Of a DNA stretch of 64,000 bases, positions 1 through 13,173 are shown piece after piece. A program made the position numbers and the translations under genes. Under the pieces are notes generated by a model that saw nothing but the letters and a program-made list of their open reading frames with translations, did no database searches and had not been told where the DNA came from. The stretch's first letter is position 1, and the number at the start of each line of letters is the position of its first letter. Source of the DNA: Pectinophora gossypiella (Eukaryota > Arthropoda > Insecta > Lepidoptera > Gelechiidae); assembly GCF_024362695.1 (NCBI RefSeq), contig NW_026063247.1, positions 558,001 to 622,000 of the forward strand, in the 5' to 3' direction.

Positions 1-1076
1 TCTTGGTCAAATTTTATCCCCGATGAAAAAAATCAAAATGGCGGAAAAACAAGATGGCCGCCATACAAAATTTTGTTTTTTCAGAAAATGCATCGGGAGT
101 AAAAACTGTGTATGGAGATGTAATCAAAACGTCTTGTGGAGTATGAAAACACTTCTCTATCTTCAAAATCTGCTCCGCATCAGGGAGACACCCTACGGCC
201 TGGCAAAACTATAAAACCTGGAGCAATTTTTCTTTCGCGAAACATATTTAAATCTTGGTCAAATCCAATCCCTGGTGAAAAAAAAACCATAATGGCGAAA
301 AACAAGATGGCCGCCATACAAAATATTCGTTTTTCCTGAAAATGCCTCGAGGGTAAAAATGATGTATAGGGATGTGATCGGATCGTCATGTTGAGTATTT
401 CAATACTGCTGGATCTTGAAAAACTGCTCCGCATCAGGGAGACACCCTACGGCCTGGCAAAACTATAAAACCTAGAGCAATATTTTTTTCACGAAACCTA
501 TTTAAATCTTGGTCAAATTCAATCCCCGGTGAAAAAAAAACCAAAATGGCGGAAAAACAAGATGGCCGCCATACGAAATTTTCGTTTTTCCCGAAAATGC
601 CTCGGGGGTAAAAATGATGTATGAGGAATATGATCGAAACATCATGTTGAGTATGGAAATACTTTTCGATCTTCAAAAGCTGCTCCGGATCAGGGAGACA
701 CCCTACAGCCTGGCGAAACTATCGCACCTGGAACTTTTTTGTTTTCACGAAGCCTATTAAAGTCTTGGTCAAATTTTATCGCCAGTGAAAAAAAACAAAA
801 TGCCCGAAAAACAAGATGGCCGCCATACAAATTTTTGTTTTTCCAGAAAATGTCTCACGAGGTAAAAATGATGTATTGGGGTGTGATCGGAACGTCATCT
901 TGGAAAACTGCTCCGCATCAGGGGTCACTCTACGGCCTGGCAAAACTATAGCACCTAGAACTTTTTTGATTTCACGAGACCTATTCAAGTCTTGGTCAAA
1001 TTCTATCGCGGTAAAAAAATGGCGGGAAAACAAGACACGCGAGCAGCTTGCTGCGAGCGAACCACGCGAAATCTAG
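1..1076 (+). repeat. Composite unit 1 (left-truncated by window)
   Basis: About four monomers followed by the special tail monomer and the terminal hairpin; CTAG is at 1073-1076. The segment is almost the same as 7859-8936, a copy about 7.86 kb away. Confidence 0.85.
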
Positions 1077-2911
1077 TTATATTATATATAGCTACAAACC
1101 CATTGACTCACTGACTCACTGACTCACTGACAGGGTTGTTCTCCCAGAAGGAGCGTCGGGGGGTCAAAATGATGTATGGGGGGTGTGATCGGGACCTCCC
1201 GGTGAGTATGGGAAAACTTCCAGATCTTGGAAAACTGCTCCGCATCAGGGAGAGACCCTACGGCCTGGCGCAACTATTATAGCTGGATCAATTTTTTTTT
1301 CACGAAACCTATTTAATTCCTGGTCAAATTCAATCACCGGTGAAAAAAAATCAAAATGGCGGAAAAACAAGATGGCCGCCATACAAAATTTCTTTTTTCT
1401 AGAAAATGTCTCGGAGGTAAAAATGATGTATGGGAGGTGTGATCGAAACGTCAAGCTGAGTATGGAAAAACTGTTCGATCTTGAAAAACTGCTCCGCATC
1501 AGGGAGACACCCTACGGCCTGGCAAAACTATCGCACCTGGAACGATTATTTTTTCACAGAACCTATTTAAATCTTGGTCAAATCCAATCCCCGGTGAAAA
1601 AAAACCAAGATGGTGGAAAAACAAGATGGCCGCCATACAAAATTTTCGTTTTTCCTGAAAATGCCTCAAAGGTAAAAATGATGTATAGGGATGTGATCGG
1701 ATCGTCATGTTGAGTATTTCAATACTGCTCGATCTTGAAAAACTGCTCCGCATCAGGGAGACACCCTACGGCCTGGAAAAACTATAAAACCTAGAGCAAT
1801 ATTTTTTTCACGAAACCTATTCAAATCTTGGTCAAATCCAATCCCCGGTGAAAAAAAACCAAAATGGGGGAAAAACAAGATGGCCGCCATACAAATTTTT
1901 CGTTTTTTCTGAAAATGCCTTGGGGGTAAAAATGATGTTTAGGGGTGTGATCGGAACGTCATGTCAAGTATGGAAATACTTCCCGATCTTCAAAAACTGC
2001 TCCGCATCAGGGCGGCACCTTACGGCCTGGCAAAACTATCGCACCTGGAACTTTTTTGTTTTCACGAAACCTATTTAAATCTTGGTCAAATTTTATCGCC
2101 GGTGAAAAAAAACCAAAATGGCCGATAAACAAGATGGCCGACATACAAAGTTTTATTTTTCCAGAAAATGTCTCGTTGGTAAAAACTGTGTATGGGATTG
2201 TAATCGGAACATCTTGTTAAGTATGGAAAAACTGCTCGATCTTGAAAAACTGCTCCGCATCAGGGAGACACCCTACGGCCTGGCGAAACTATCGCACCTA
2301 GGACTTTTTTGTTTTTTTGATACATATTTAAATCTTAGTCAAATTTTATCGCCGGTGAAAAAAAAACAAAATGGCGGAAAAACAAGATGGCCGCCATACA
2401 TATTTTTCGTTTTTCCTGAAAATGCCTCGGCGGTAAAAACTGTGTATGGGGAATGTGATCGAAACATCATGTTGAGTATGGAAATACTTTTCGAACTTCG
2501 AAAGCTGCTCCGCATCAGGGAGACACCCTACAGCCTGGCGAAACTATCGCACCTGGAACTTTTTTGTTTTCACGAAACCAATTTAAATCTTGGTCAAATT
2601 CTATCGTGAGTGAAAAAAAACAAAATGGTGGAAAAACAAGATGGCCGCCATACAAATTTTTCGTTTTTCCTGAAAATGCCTCGGGGGTAAAAATGATGTA
2701 TAAGGATTTGAATGGAACGTCATGTCGAGTATGAAAATATTACTCGATCTTGGAAAACTGCTCCGCATCAGAGAGACACCCTACGGCCTAGCAAAACTAT
2801 AGCACCTAGAACTTTTTTGATTTCACGAAAACAAGATGGCCGCCATACAAAGCTTCGAACTAATACAGGACACGCGAGCAGCTTGCTGCGAGCGAACCAC
2901 GCGACATCTAG
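1077..2911 (+). repeat. Composite unit 2
   Basis: AT spacer and TGAC/TCAC microsatellite at 1077-1130, head hairpin from about 1138, CTAG at 2908-2911. The tail has an extra GATGGCCGCCATACAAAG block before the GC hairpin. Confidence 0.85.
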
Positions 2912-3980
2912 TTATATTATATATAGCTACAAACCCATGTACTGACTGACTGACTCACTGACTCACTGACAGGGTTGTTCTCCCAGAAGGAGCGCCGGGG
3001 GGTAAAAATGATGTATGGGAGATGTGATCACGATCTTCCGATGAGTATGGGAAAACTTCCAGATCTTGGAAAACTGCTCCGCATCAGGGAGACACCCTAC
3101 AGTCTGGCGCAACTATTATATCTGTATCAATTTTTTTTTCGCAAAACCTATTTAAATCTTGGTCAAATTTTATTGCCGGTGAAAAAAAATCAAAATGGCG
3201 GAAAAACAAGATGGCCGCCATACAAAATTTTGTTTTTCTAGAAAATGTCTCGGGGGTAAAAACTGTGTATGGGGATGTAATCGGAGTGTCTTGTCAAGAA
3301 CGGAAAATGTTCTCAATCTTCAAAAACTGCTCCGCATCAGGGAGACATCCCACGGCCTGGCAAAACTGTCGCACCTGGAACGATTCTTTTTTCACAAAAC
3401 ATATTTGTTTCTTGATCAAATTCTATCGTAGTTGAAAAAATATCAAAATGGCGGAAAAACAAGATGGCCGCCATACAAAATATTCGTTTTTCTCGAAAAT
3501 GCCTCGGGGGTGAATATGATGTAAGAGGGATGTGATCAAAATGTCATGTTGAGTATGGAAATACTTCCCGACCTTCAAAAACTGCTCCGCATCAGGAAGA
3601 CACCCTACGGCCTGGCAAAACTATCGCACCTGGAACTTTTTTATTTTCACGAAACCTATTTAAATCTTGGTCAAATTTTATCGCCGTTGAAAAAATAAAC
3701 AAAATGGCCGAAAAACAAGATGGCCGCCATATACATTTTTGTTTTTCCAGAAAATGTCTCGGGTGTAAAAATGATGTATAGGGGTGTGATCGAAACGTCA
3801 TCTTGGAAAACTGCTCCGCATCAGGGAGACACCCCACGGCCTCGCAAAACTATAGCACCTAGAACTTTTTTGATTTCACGAGACCTATTCAAGTCTTGGT
3901 CAAATTCTATCGCGGTAAAAAAATGGTGGGAAAACAAGACACGCGAGCAGCTTGCTGCGAGCGAACCACGCGACATCTGG
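2912..3980 (+). repeat. Composite unit 3
   Basis: Head at about 2971. The terminal tetranucleotide is CTGG at 3977-3980 in place of CTAG; this still fits a CTRR terminus. Confidence 0.8.
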
Positions 3981-4834
3981 TAATAATATAATAATAATTA
4001 TATTATATAAAGCTACAAACCCATGTACCTACCTACCTATTGACTGACTGACATAGTTGTTCTCCCAGAAGGAGCGTCGGGGGGTGAAAATGATGTATGG
4101 AGGGTGTGATCAGGTTCTCCCGGTGAGTATGGGAAAACTTCCAGATCTTGGAAAACTGCTCCGCATCAGGGAGACACCCTACGGCCTGGCGCAACTATTA
4201 TACCTGGATCAATTTTTTTTTCGCAAACCCTATTTAAATCTTGGTCAAATTCTATCGTGGGTAAAAAAAAATCAAAATGGCGGAAAAACAAGATGGCCGC
4301 CATACAAAATTTTGTTTTTTTAAAAAATGCCTCGGGTGTAAAAATGATGTATGGGAGGTGTGATCGAAACGTCTTGTGGAGTATGGAAATACTTCTTGAT
4401 CTTCAAAAACTGCTCCGCATCAGGGAGACACCCTACGGCCTGGCAAAACTATAAAACCTGGAGCAATTTTTCTTTCGCGAAACATATTTAAATCTTGGTC
4501 AAATCCAATCCCCGCTGAAAAAAAACCAAAATGGCGGAAAAACAAGATGGCCGCCATACAAAATTTTAGTTTTTCCCGAAAATGCCTCGGGGGTAAAAAT
4601 GATGTATGAGGAATGTGATCGAAACATCATGTTGAGTATGGAAATAATTTTCGATCTTCGAAAGCTGCTCCGCATCAGGGAGACACCCTACAGCCTGGCG
4701 AAACTATCGCACCTGGAACTTTTTTGTTTTCACGAAGCCTATTAAAGTCTTGGTCAAATTTTATCGCGGTAAAAAAATTGTGGGAAAACAAGACACGCGA
4801 GCAGCTTGCTGCGAGCGAACCACGCGACATCTAG
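3981..4834 (+). repeat. Composite unit 4
   Basis: Short unit with a TACC-rich microsatellite at about 4024-4040, head at about 4055, and CTAG at 4831-4834. Confidence 0.8.
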
Positions 4835-5406
4835 TTATATTATATATAGCTGCAAACCCACTGACTGACTGACTCACTCACTGACATAATTGTTCTCCCA
4901 GAAGGAGGGTCGGGGGGTCAAAATGATAAATGGGGGGTGTGATCGGGACCTCCTGGTGAGTATGGAAAAAATCCCAAATCTTGGAAAACTGCTCCGCATC
5001 AGGGAGACACCCTACGGCCTGGCAAAACTATAAAACCTGGAGCAATTTTTTTTTCGCAAAACCTATTTAAATCTTGGTCAAATTTAATTGCAGTTGAAAA
5101 AAAAACAAAATGGCGGAAATTCAAGATGGCCGCCATACAAATTTTTCGTTTTTCCTGAAAATGCCTCGGGAGTGAATATGATGTATGAGGGATGTGATTA
5201 AAATGTCATGTTGAGTATGGAAATACTTCCTGACCTTCAAAAACTGCTCCGCATCAGGGAGACACCCTACAAAACTATAGCACCTAGAACTTCTTTGATT
5301 TCACGAGACCTATTTAATTCTTGGTCAAATTCTATCGCAGTAAAAAAAATTACGGGAAAACATGACACGCGAGCAGCTTGCTGCGAGCGAACCACGCGAC
5401 ATCTAG
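4835..5406 (+). repeat. Composite unit 5
   Basis: The shortest complete unit (572 bp): head at about 4890, about two monomers, and CTAG at 5403-5406. Confidence 0.8.
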
Positions 5407-6336
5407 TTATATTATATAAAGCTACAAACCCATGTACTGACTGACTGACTCACTGACTCACTGACTCACTGACAGGGTTGTTCTCCCAGAAGGAGCGTCG
5501 GGGGGTCAAAATAATGTATGGGGGGTGTAATCAAGATCTTCCGGTGAGTATGGGAAAACTTCCAGATCTTGGAAAACTGCTCCGCATCAGGGAGACACCG
5601 TACAGTCTGGCGCAACTATTATAGCTGGATCAAATTTTTTTTCGCAAACCCTATTTAAATCTTGGTCAAATTCTATTGTGGGTGAAAAAAAATCAAAATG
5701 GCGGAAAAACAAGATGGCCGCCATACAAAAGTTTGTTTTTACAGAAAATGTTTCGTTGGTAAAAACTGTGAATGGGGTTGTAATCGGAACGTCCTGGTGA
5801 GTTTGGAAGTACTTCTCTATCTTGAAAAACTGCTCCGCATCAGGGAGACACCCTACGGCCTGGCAAAACTATAAAACCTGGAGCAATTTTTCTTTCGCGA
5901 AACATATTTAAATCTTGGTCAAATCCAATCCCCGGTGAAAAAAAACCAAAATGGCGGAAAAACAAGATGGCCGCCATACAAAATTTTCGTTTTTCCTGAA
6001 AATGCCTCAAAGGTAAAAATGATGTATAGGGATGTGATCGGATCGTCATGTTGAGTATTTCAATACTGCTCGATCTTGAAAAACTGCTCCGCATCAGGGA
6101 GACACCCTACGGCCTGGAAAAACTATAAAACCTAGAGCAATATTTTTTTCACGAAACCTATTTAAATCTTGGTCAAATTCAATCCCCGGTGAAAAAAACC
6201 AAAATGGCGGAAAAACAAGATGGCCGCCATACGAAATTTTCGTTTTTCCCGAAAATGCCTCGGGGGTAAAAATGATGTATGAGGAATATGATCGAAACAT
6301 CATGTTGAGTATGGAAATACTTTTCGATCTTCGAAC
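5407..6336 (+). repeat. Composite unit 6, tail missing
   Basis: Head at about 5473. The unit breaks inside a monomer at about 6336 and joins directly to the ACCCATGTATTGACTG head spacer of the next unit, so tail and CTAG are deleted. Confidence 0.75.
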
Positions 6337-7380
6337 CCATGTATTGACTGACTGACTGACTGACATAGTTGTTCTCCCAGAAGGAGTGTCGGGGGGTGAA
6401 AATGATGTATGGGGAGTGTGATCGAGACCACCCGGTGAGTATGGGAAAACTTCCAGATCTTGAAAAACTGCTCCGCATCAGGGAGACACCCTACAGTCTG
6501 GCGAAACTATCGCACCTAGAACGATTCTTTTTTCACGAAACCTATTTAAATCTTGGTCAAATTGTATTGTCGGTGAAAAAAAAAATCAAAATGGCGGAAA
6601 AACAAGATGGCCGCCATACAAAATTTTGTTTTTTCAGAAAATGTCTCGGGGGTAAAAACTGTGAATGGGGGTGTAATCGGAAGGTATTGTTGAGTATGGA
6701 AATATTGCTCGATCTTCAAAATCTGCTCCGCATCAGGGAGACACCCTACGGCCTGGCAAAACTATCGCACCTGGAACTTTTCTGTTTTCACGAAACCTAT
6801 TTAAATCTTGGTCAAATCCAATCCCCGCTGAAAAAAAAACAAAATGGCGAAAAAACAAGATGGCCGCCATACAAAATTTTCGTTTTTCCAGAAAATGCCT
6901 CGGGGGTAAAAATGATGTATGGGAGTGTAATCGGAGTGTCTTGTCGAGTACGGAAAATGTTCTCAATCTTTGAAAACTGCTCCGCATCAGGGCGGCACCC
7001 TACGGCCTGGCAAAACTATAAAACCGGAATCAATTTTTTTTTCGGGTAATATATTTAAATCTTGGTCAAATTTTATCGCCAGTGAAAAAAAAACAAAATG
7101 GCGGAAAAACAAGATGGCCGCCATACAATTTTTGTTTTTCCAGAAAATGTCTCAGAGGTAAAAATGATGTATTGGGGTGTGATCGGAAATCGGAACGTCA
7201 TCTTGGAAAACTGCTCCGCATCAGGGAGACACCCTACGGCCTGGCAAAACTATGGCACCTAGAACTTTTTTGATTTCACGAGATCTATTTTAGTCTTGGT
7301 CAAATTCTATCGCGGTAAAAAAATGGCGGGAAAACAAGACACGCGAGCAGCTTGCTGCGAGCGAACCACGCGACATCTAG
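6337..7380 (+). repeat. Composite unit 7
   Basis: Head at about 6365 and CTAG at 7377-7380. A continuous 226-codon frame crosses nearly three monomers here, because local indels restore the frame. Confidence 0.8.
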
Positions 7381-8936
7381 TTATAATATATATAGCTACA
7401 AACCCACTGACTGACTGACAGGGTTGTTCTCCCAGAAGGAGCGTCGGGGGGTAAAAATGATGTATGGGGGGTGTGATCTGGACCACCCGATGAGTATGGG
7501 AAAACTTCCAGATCTTGGAAAACTGCTCCGCATCAGGGAGAGACCCTACGGCCTGGCGCAACTATCGCACCTGGAACGATTCTTTTTTCACAAAACCTAT
7601 TTAAATCTTGATCAAATTCTATTGTCGGTGAAAAAAAAAACAAAATGGCGGAAAAACAAGATGGCCGCCATACAAAAAAATGTTTTTTCAAAAAATGTCT
7701 CGGGGGTAAAAACTGTGAATGGGGGTGTAATCGGAACGTCTTGATGAGTATGAAAACACTTCTCTATCTTCAAAATCTGCTCCGCATCAGGGAGACACCC
7801 TACGGTCTGGCGCAACTATTATAGCTGGATCAAATTTTTTTTCGCAAAACCTATTTAAATCTTGGTCAAATTCTATTGTGGGTGAAAAAAAATCAAAATG
7901 GCGGAAATTCAAGATGGCCGCCATACAAAATTTTGTTTTTTCAGAAAATGCATCGGGAGTAAAAACTGTGTATGGAGATGTAATCGGAACGTCTTGTGGA
8001 GTATGAAAACACTTCTCTATCTTCAAAATCTGCTCCGCATCAGGGAGACACCCTACGGCCTGGCAAAACTATAAAACCTGGAGCAATTTTTCTTTCGCGA
8101 AACATATTTAAATCTTGGTCAAATCCAATCCCTGGTGAAAAAAAACCAAAATGGCGGAAAAACAAGATGGCCGCCATACAAAATTTTCGTTTTTCCTGAA
8201 AATGCCTCGAGGGTAAAAATGATGTATAGGGATGTGATCGGATCGTCATGTTGAGTATTTCAGTACTGCTCGATCTTGAAAAACTGCTCCGCATCAGGGA
8301 GACACCCTACGGCCTGGCAAAACTATAAAACGTAGAGCAATATTTTTTTCACGAAACCTATTTAAATCTTGGTCAAATTCAATCCCCGGTAAAAAAAAAC
8401 CAAAATGGCGGAAAAACAAGATGGCCGCCATACAAAATTTTCGTTTTTCCCGAAAATGCCTCGGGGGTAAAAATGATGTATGAGGAATGTGATCGAAACA
8501 TCATGTTGAGTATGGAAATACTTTTCGATCTTCGAAAGCTGCTCCACATCAGGGAGACACCCTACGGCCTGGCGAAACTATCGCACCTGGATTTTTTTTG
8601 TTTTCACGAAGCCTATTAAAGTCTTGGTCAAATTTTATCGCCAGTGAAAAAAAAAACAAAATGGCCGAAAAAACAAGATGGCCGCCATACAAATTTTTGT
8701 TTTTCCAGAAATGTCTCAGAGGTAAAAATGATGTATTGGGGTGTGATCGGAACGTCATCTTGGAAAACTGCTCCGCATCAGGGGTCACCCTACGGCCTGG
8801 CAAAACTATAGCACCTAGAACTTTTTTGATTTCACGAGACCTATTTAAGTCTTGGTCAAATTCTATCGCAGTAAAAAAATGGCGGGAAAACAAGACACGC
8901 GAGCAGCTTGCTGCGAGCGAACCACGCGACATCTAG
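7381..8936 (+). repeat. Composite unit 8
   Basis: Head at about 7417 and CTAG at 8933-8936. The right two thirds match 1-1076 closely, and the last ~500 bp match 33950-34456 in the distant second array. Confidence 0.8.
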
Positions 8937-10256
8937 TTATATTATATATAGCTGGAGACCCACTGACTGACTCACTGACTGACTCACTGACATAATTGTT
9001 CTCCTAGAAGGAGCGTCGGGGGGTCAAAATGATGTATGGGGGGTGTGATCGGGACCTCCCGGTGAGTATGGGAAAAATCCCAAATCTTGGAAAACTGCTC
9101 CGCATCAGGGAGACACCCTACAGTCTGGCGCAACTATTATACCTGGATCAATTTTTTTTTCGCAAAATCTATTTAAATCTTGGTCAAATTCTATTGTGGG
9201 TGAAAAAAAATCAAAATGGCGGAAAAACAAGATGGCCGCCATACAAAAATTTGTTTTCCCAGAAAATGTCTCGGAGGTAAAAATGATGTATGGGAGATGT
9301 GATCGAAACGTCAAGCTGAGTATGGAAATACTGCTTGATCTTGAAAAACTGCTCCGCATCAGGGAGACACCCAACGGCCTGGCGAAACTATCGCTCTCGG
9401 AACATTTTAATTTTCATGATACCTATTTAAATCTTGGTCAAATTTAACAGCCGGTGAAAAAAAATCAGAATGGCTGAAAAACAAGATGGCCGCCATACAA
9501 ATTTTTCGTTTTTCCTGAAAATGCCTCGGGGGTAAAAATGATGTACAGGGGTGTAATTGGAACGTCGTGTCAAGTAAGAAAATACTGCTCGATCTTTGAA
9601 AACTGCTCCGCATCAGGGAGACACCCTGCGGCCTGGCGAAACTATCGCACCTGTAACTTATTGGTTTTCACGAAATCTATTTAAATCTTGGTCAAATTCA
9701 ATCACCGTTGAAAAAAAAATCAAAATGGCGGAAAAACAAGATGGCCGCCATACAAAATTTTCGTTTTTCCCGAAAATGCCTCGAAGGTAAAAATTATGTA
9801 CAGGGATGTGATCGAAACGTCATGTAGAGTACGGGTATACTTCCAGGTTTTCGAGAACTTCTCCGCATCAGGGAGACACCCTACGGCCTGGGAAAACTAT
9901 CGCTCCTGGAACGATAATTTTTTCACCAAACCTAATAAAATCTTGGTCAAATTTTATCGCCGGTGAAAAAAAAAACAAAATGGCCGAAAAACAAGATGGC
10001 CGCCATACAAATTTTTGTTTGTCCAGAAAATGTCTCGGGTGTAAAAACGATGTATAGGGGTGTTATAGGAACGTCATCTTGGAAAACTGCTCCGCATCAG
10101 GGAGACACCCTACAGCCTGGCAAAACTATAGCACCTAGAACTTTTTTGATTTCACGAGACCTATTTTAGTCTTGGTCAAATTCTATCGCGGTAAAAAAAT
10201 GGCGGGAAAACAAGACACGCGAGCAGCTTGCTGCGAGCGAACCACGCGACATCTAG
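8937..10256 (+). repeat. Composite unit 9
   Basis: Head at about 8989, about five monomers, CTAG at 10253-10256. The Tc1 transposon lies 5 bp downstream of CTAG. Confidence 0.8.
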
Positions 10257-10261
10257 TTATA

Positions 10262-11898
10262 CACTTCTCATCAAAAAAATCGAAACACTTCCGTTTTCAT
10301 TGTTTCTGTCCGAATTTAACACAAAAAAGAATTCATACGATGAAAAAAAATACATAAATGTATAGCTGGCAGTTTGGCCATTACAGTAATAAGCGAAAAT
10401 TCTAAATTCAAAATTAGAATTTCATTTGTTTATCTTATAAACGAAATGAATCACTGTTTTGAGACAAATGTGTGTTTAGGGTTGGAGTACATTTAGCGTT
10501 TAAAAACTAAAAATTGGCGCCTATCCTTAAACTTTTTGTTTTTTATTTCAATACTGTGACTTTGGGACGTCTGAAAAAAGGTTTTTTTTTCTAAAACGTA
10601 TGGATACTTCGCCCACAGAAGCCGCCCAAGTTGTGGCATTGCTGGATTCTGGCCTTAGTCAGCGTATTGTGGCTGCAAGACTGCATCTAAGCCTGTCATC
10701 TGTTCATAGAGTCTATAAACGTTATCGGGAGACTGGTTTGTTCACGCGCCGTTCAGGATCTGGCAGGAATCGGGTCACTTCTGAGCGAGATGATCGATTT
10801 ATTGTAACAACTTCTTTAAGAAATCGATGCCTTAACGCTTTTCAACTGCAGCAGCGGCTTCGTGTTGTACGAAGGGTGGCTGTAAGTGACTCTACAATTA
10901 GAAGAAGGTTGAAGGATCGTGGACTGGTACCGCATAAGCCAGCAAATGGGCCGAAATTAACTGCAGACCATCGAAGAGCGCGCCTTAACTTTGCACGTGA
11001 GCACCTAAATTGGTCATACCTACAGTGGAGCAAAGTTCTCTTTTCTGATGAGTGTAAAATTATGCTGTATGGTAACGACGGAAGGAACAAGGTCTACAGA
11101 AGAGACGGAGAACGCTATGCACAATGCTGCATTGAAGAAAAGGTCAGCTATGGTGGCGGTTCGTGGACGGTTTGGGGAGGAATCAGCGCCGACGGTAAGA
11201 CAGAGCTTGCTTTCGTGTCTGGGCCACGTCTGCCTGCACTAAACTGTCATCGGTACGTCGAAGAGTGTCTCGAGCCTCATGTGATGCCCTATGCACATTT
11301 TATTGGCAACGGCTTCATATTCATGCACGACAATGCTAGGGCTCACACCGCGGGCGTCGTACGAGATTATCTTAACGAAGTCGATATCTCTATTATGGAA
11401 TGGCCAGCAAGAAGCCCGGACATGAATCCCATTGAACATCTGTGGGATGAATTAAAGAGACGAATTCGAGCAAGAGATCCTGCCCCAGAAACACTTAGCC
11501 AGCTGCAAGATGCAATCCAAGAGGAATGGGACAATATACCACAGCATGTGATCGTGACTCTCATCCGATCGATGAAGAACCGTATGGAAGCAGTAATTAG
11601 AGCTCGGGGAGGGAATACAAGTTATTAAATAAACGTTTTTTAGCTTTTTTTTTCATTTACGTGTGTTGTTTTATCCATTTCCTTTATACTCCATACGGAA
11701 TAAAAATGACTCATTTAACAAAATACGAAACCTATGAAAAATTCATTTAAATTTAGAACATTAACATTAAGATTTGATAAGCTCATATTACTCACTATTA
11801 AACGACATTTAACATTTATTCCTAAATGTACACATTTTTCTGATAATCCTGACAAAACGTAAACTTGCAAGGTGTTTCGATTTTTTTGATGAGAAGTG
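10262..11898 (+). mobile_element. Tc1-family DNA transposon, complete
   Basis: Flanked by a TA target duplication (10260-10261 and 11899-11900). Perfect 27-bp terminal inverted repeats lie at 10262-10288 and 11872-11898. One uninterrupted transposase frame (10600-11628) sits between them. The 1637-bp length is typical of Tc1 elements. It lies in the AT-rich spacer directly after the CTAG of composite unit 9. Intact TIRs, TSD and reading frame suggest a recent and possibly still mobile copy. Confidence 0.95.
10600..11628 (+). CDS. Tc1-family transposase (DD34E)
   Basis: Nuclear cut-and-paste transposase of 342 residues, the usual Tc1 length. Residues 1 to about 110 form the bipartite helix-turn-helix DNA-binding region, with an LSQRIVAARLHLSLSSVHRV helix-turn-helix signature and a following arginine-rich stretch. 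The catalytic domain shows D150 (LFSDEC), D244 (MHDNARAH) and E279 (NPIEHLWDE), with 34 residues between the second D and E; this is the DD34E signature. The start is the first ATG, downstream of the 5' TIR, and no stop interrupts the frame. An AATAAA follows the stop directly (from about 11626). The frame looks functional; activity is inferred only. Confidence 0.96.
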   Translation: MDTSPTEAAQVVALLDSGLSQRIVAARLHLSLSSVHRVYKRYRETGLFTRRSGSGRNRVTSERDDRFIVTTSLRNRCLNAFQLQQRLRVVRRVAVSDSTIRRRLKDRGLVPHKPANGPKLTADHRRARLNFAREHLNWSYLQWSKVLFSDECKIMLYGNDGRNKVYRRDGERYAQCCIEEKVSYGGGSWTVWGGISADGKTELAFVSGPRLPALNCHRYVEECLEPHVMPYAHFIGNGFIFMHDNARAHTAGVVRDYLNEVDISIMEWPARSPDMNPIEHLWDELKRRIRARDPAPETLSQLQDAIQEEWDNIPQHVIVTLIRSMKNRMEAVIRARGGNTSY

Positions 11899-13173
11899 TA
11901 TTATATATAGCTACAAACCCACTGACTCACTCACTCACTGACATAATTGTTCTCCCAGAAGGAGCGTCGGGGGGTAAAAATAATGTATGAGAAAAGTGAT
12001 CGGGACCTCCCGGTGAGTATGGGAAAACTTCCAGATCTTGGAAAACTGCTCCGCATCAGGGAGACACCCTACGGTCTGGCGCAACTATTATAGCTGGATC
12101 AAATTTTTTTTCGCAAAACCTATTTAAATCTTGGTCAAATTCTATTGTGGGTGAAAAAAAATCAAAATGGCGGAAAAACAAGATGGCCGCCATACAAAAT
12201 TCGGAAGGTCATGTTGAGTATGTAAATGCTTCTTGGTCTTCAGAAACTGCTCCGCATCAGGGAGACACCCTACGGCCTGGCCAAACTATCGCACCTAGAA
12301 CATTATTTTTTCCACCAATCCTATTAAAATCTTGGTCAAATTTAATTGCCGTTGAAAAAAAATCAAAATGGCGGAAATTCAAGATGGCCGCCATACAAAT
12401 TTTTCGTTTTTCCTGAAAATGCCTCGGGGGTAAAAATGATGTATAGGAATGTGATCGGATCGTCATGTTGAGTATTTCAATACTGCTCGATCTTGAAAAA
12501 CTGCTCCGCATCAGGGAGACACCCTACGGCCTGGCAAAACTATCGTACCTGGAACATTTTTGTTTTCACGAAACCTATTTAAATCTTGGTCAAATTCAAT
12601 CAACGTTGTAAAAAAATCAAAATGGCGGAAAAACAAGATGGCCGCCATACAAATTTTCGTTTTTCCCGAAAATGCCTCGGAGGTAAAAATTATGTATAGG
12701 GATGTGATCGGAACGTCATGTAGAGTACGGGTATACTTCCAGGTTTTCGAAAACTGCTCCGCATCAGGGCGGCACCCTACGGCCTGGCGAAACTATCGCA
12801 TCTGGACCTTTTTTGTTTTCGCGAAACCTATTTAATTCTTGGTCAAATTTTATTCTCGGTGAAAAAAAAAACAAAATGGCCGAAAAACAATATGGCCGCC
12901 ATACAAATTTTTGTTTTTCCAGAAAATGTCTCAGAAGTAAAATTGATGATCGGAACGTCATCTTGGAAAACTGCTCCGCAACAGGGAGACACCCTACGGC
13001 CTGGCAAAACTATAGCACCTAGAACTTTTTTGGTTTCACGAGACCTATTTAATTCTTGGTCAAATTCTATCGCGGTAAAACAATGGCGGAAAAACAAGAT
13101 GGCCGCCATACAAAGCTTCGAACTAATACGGACACGCGAGCAGCTTGCTGCGAGCGAACCACGCGAAATCTAG

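Larger units (their letters stand above)
10257..13173 (+). repeat. Composite unit 10, split by Tc1
   Basis: The AT spacer of this unit is interrupted by the Tc1 element at 10262-11898. Head follows at about 11939 and CTAG is at 13170-13173. Without the insertion the unit is about 1.28 kb. Confidence 0.8.
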
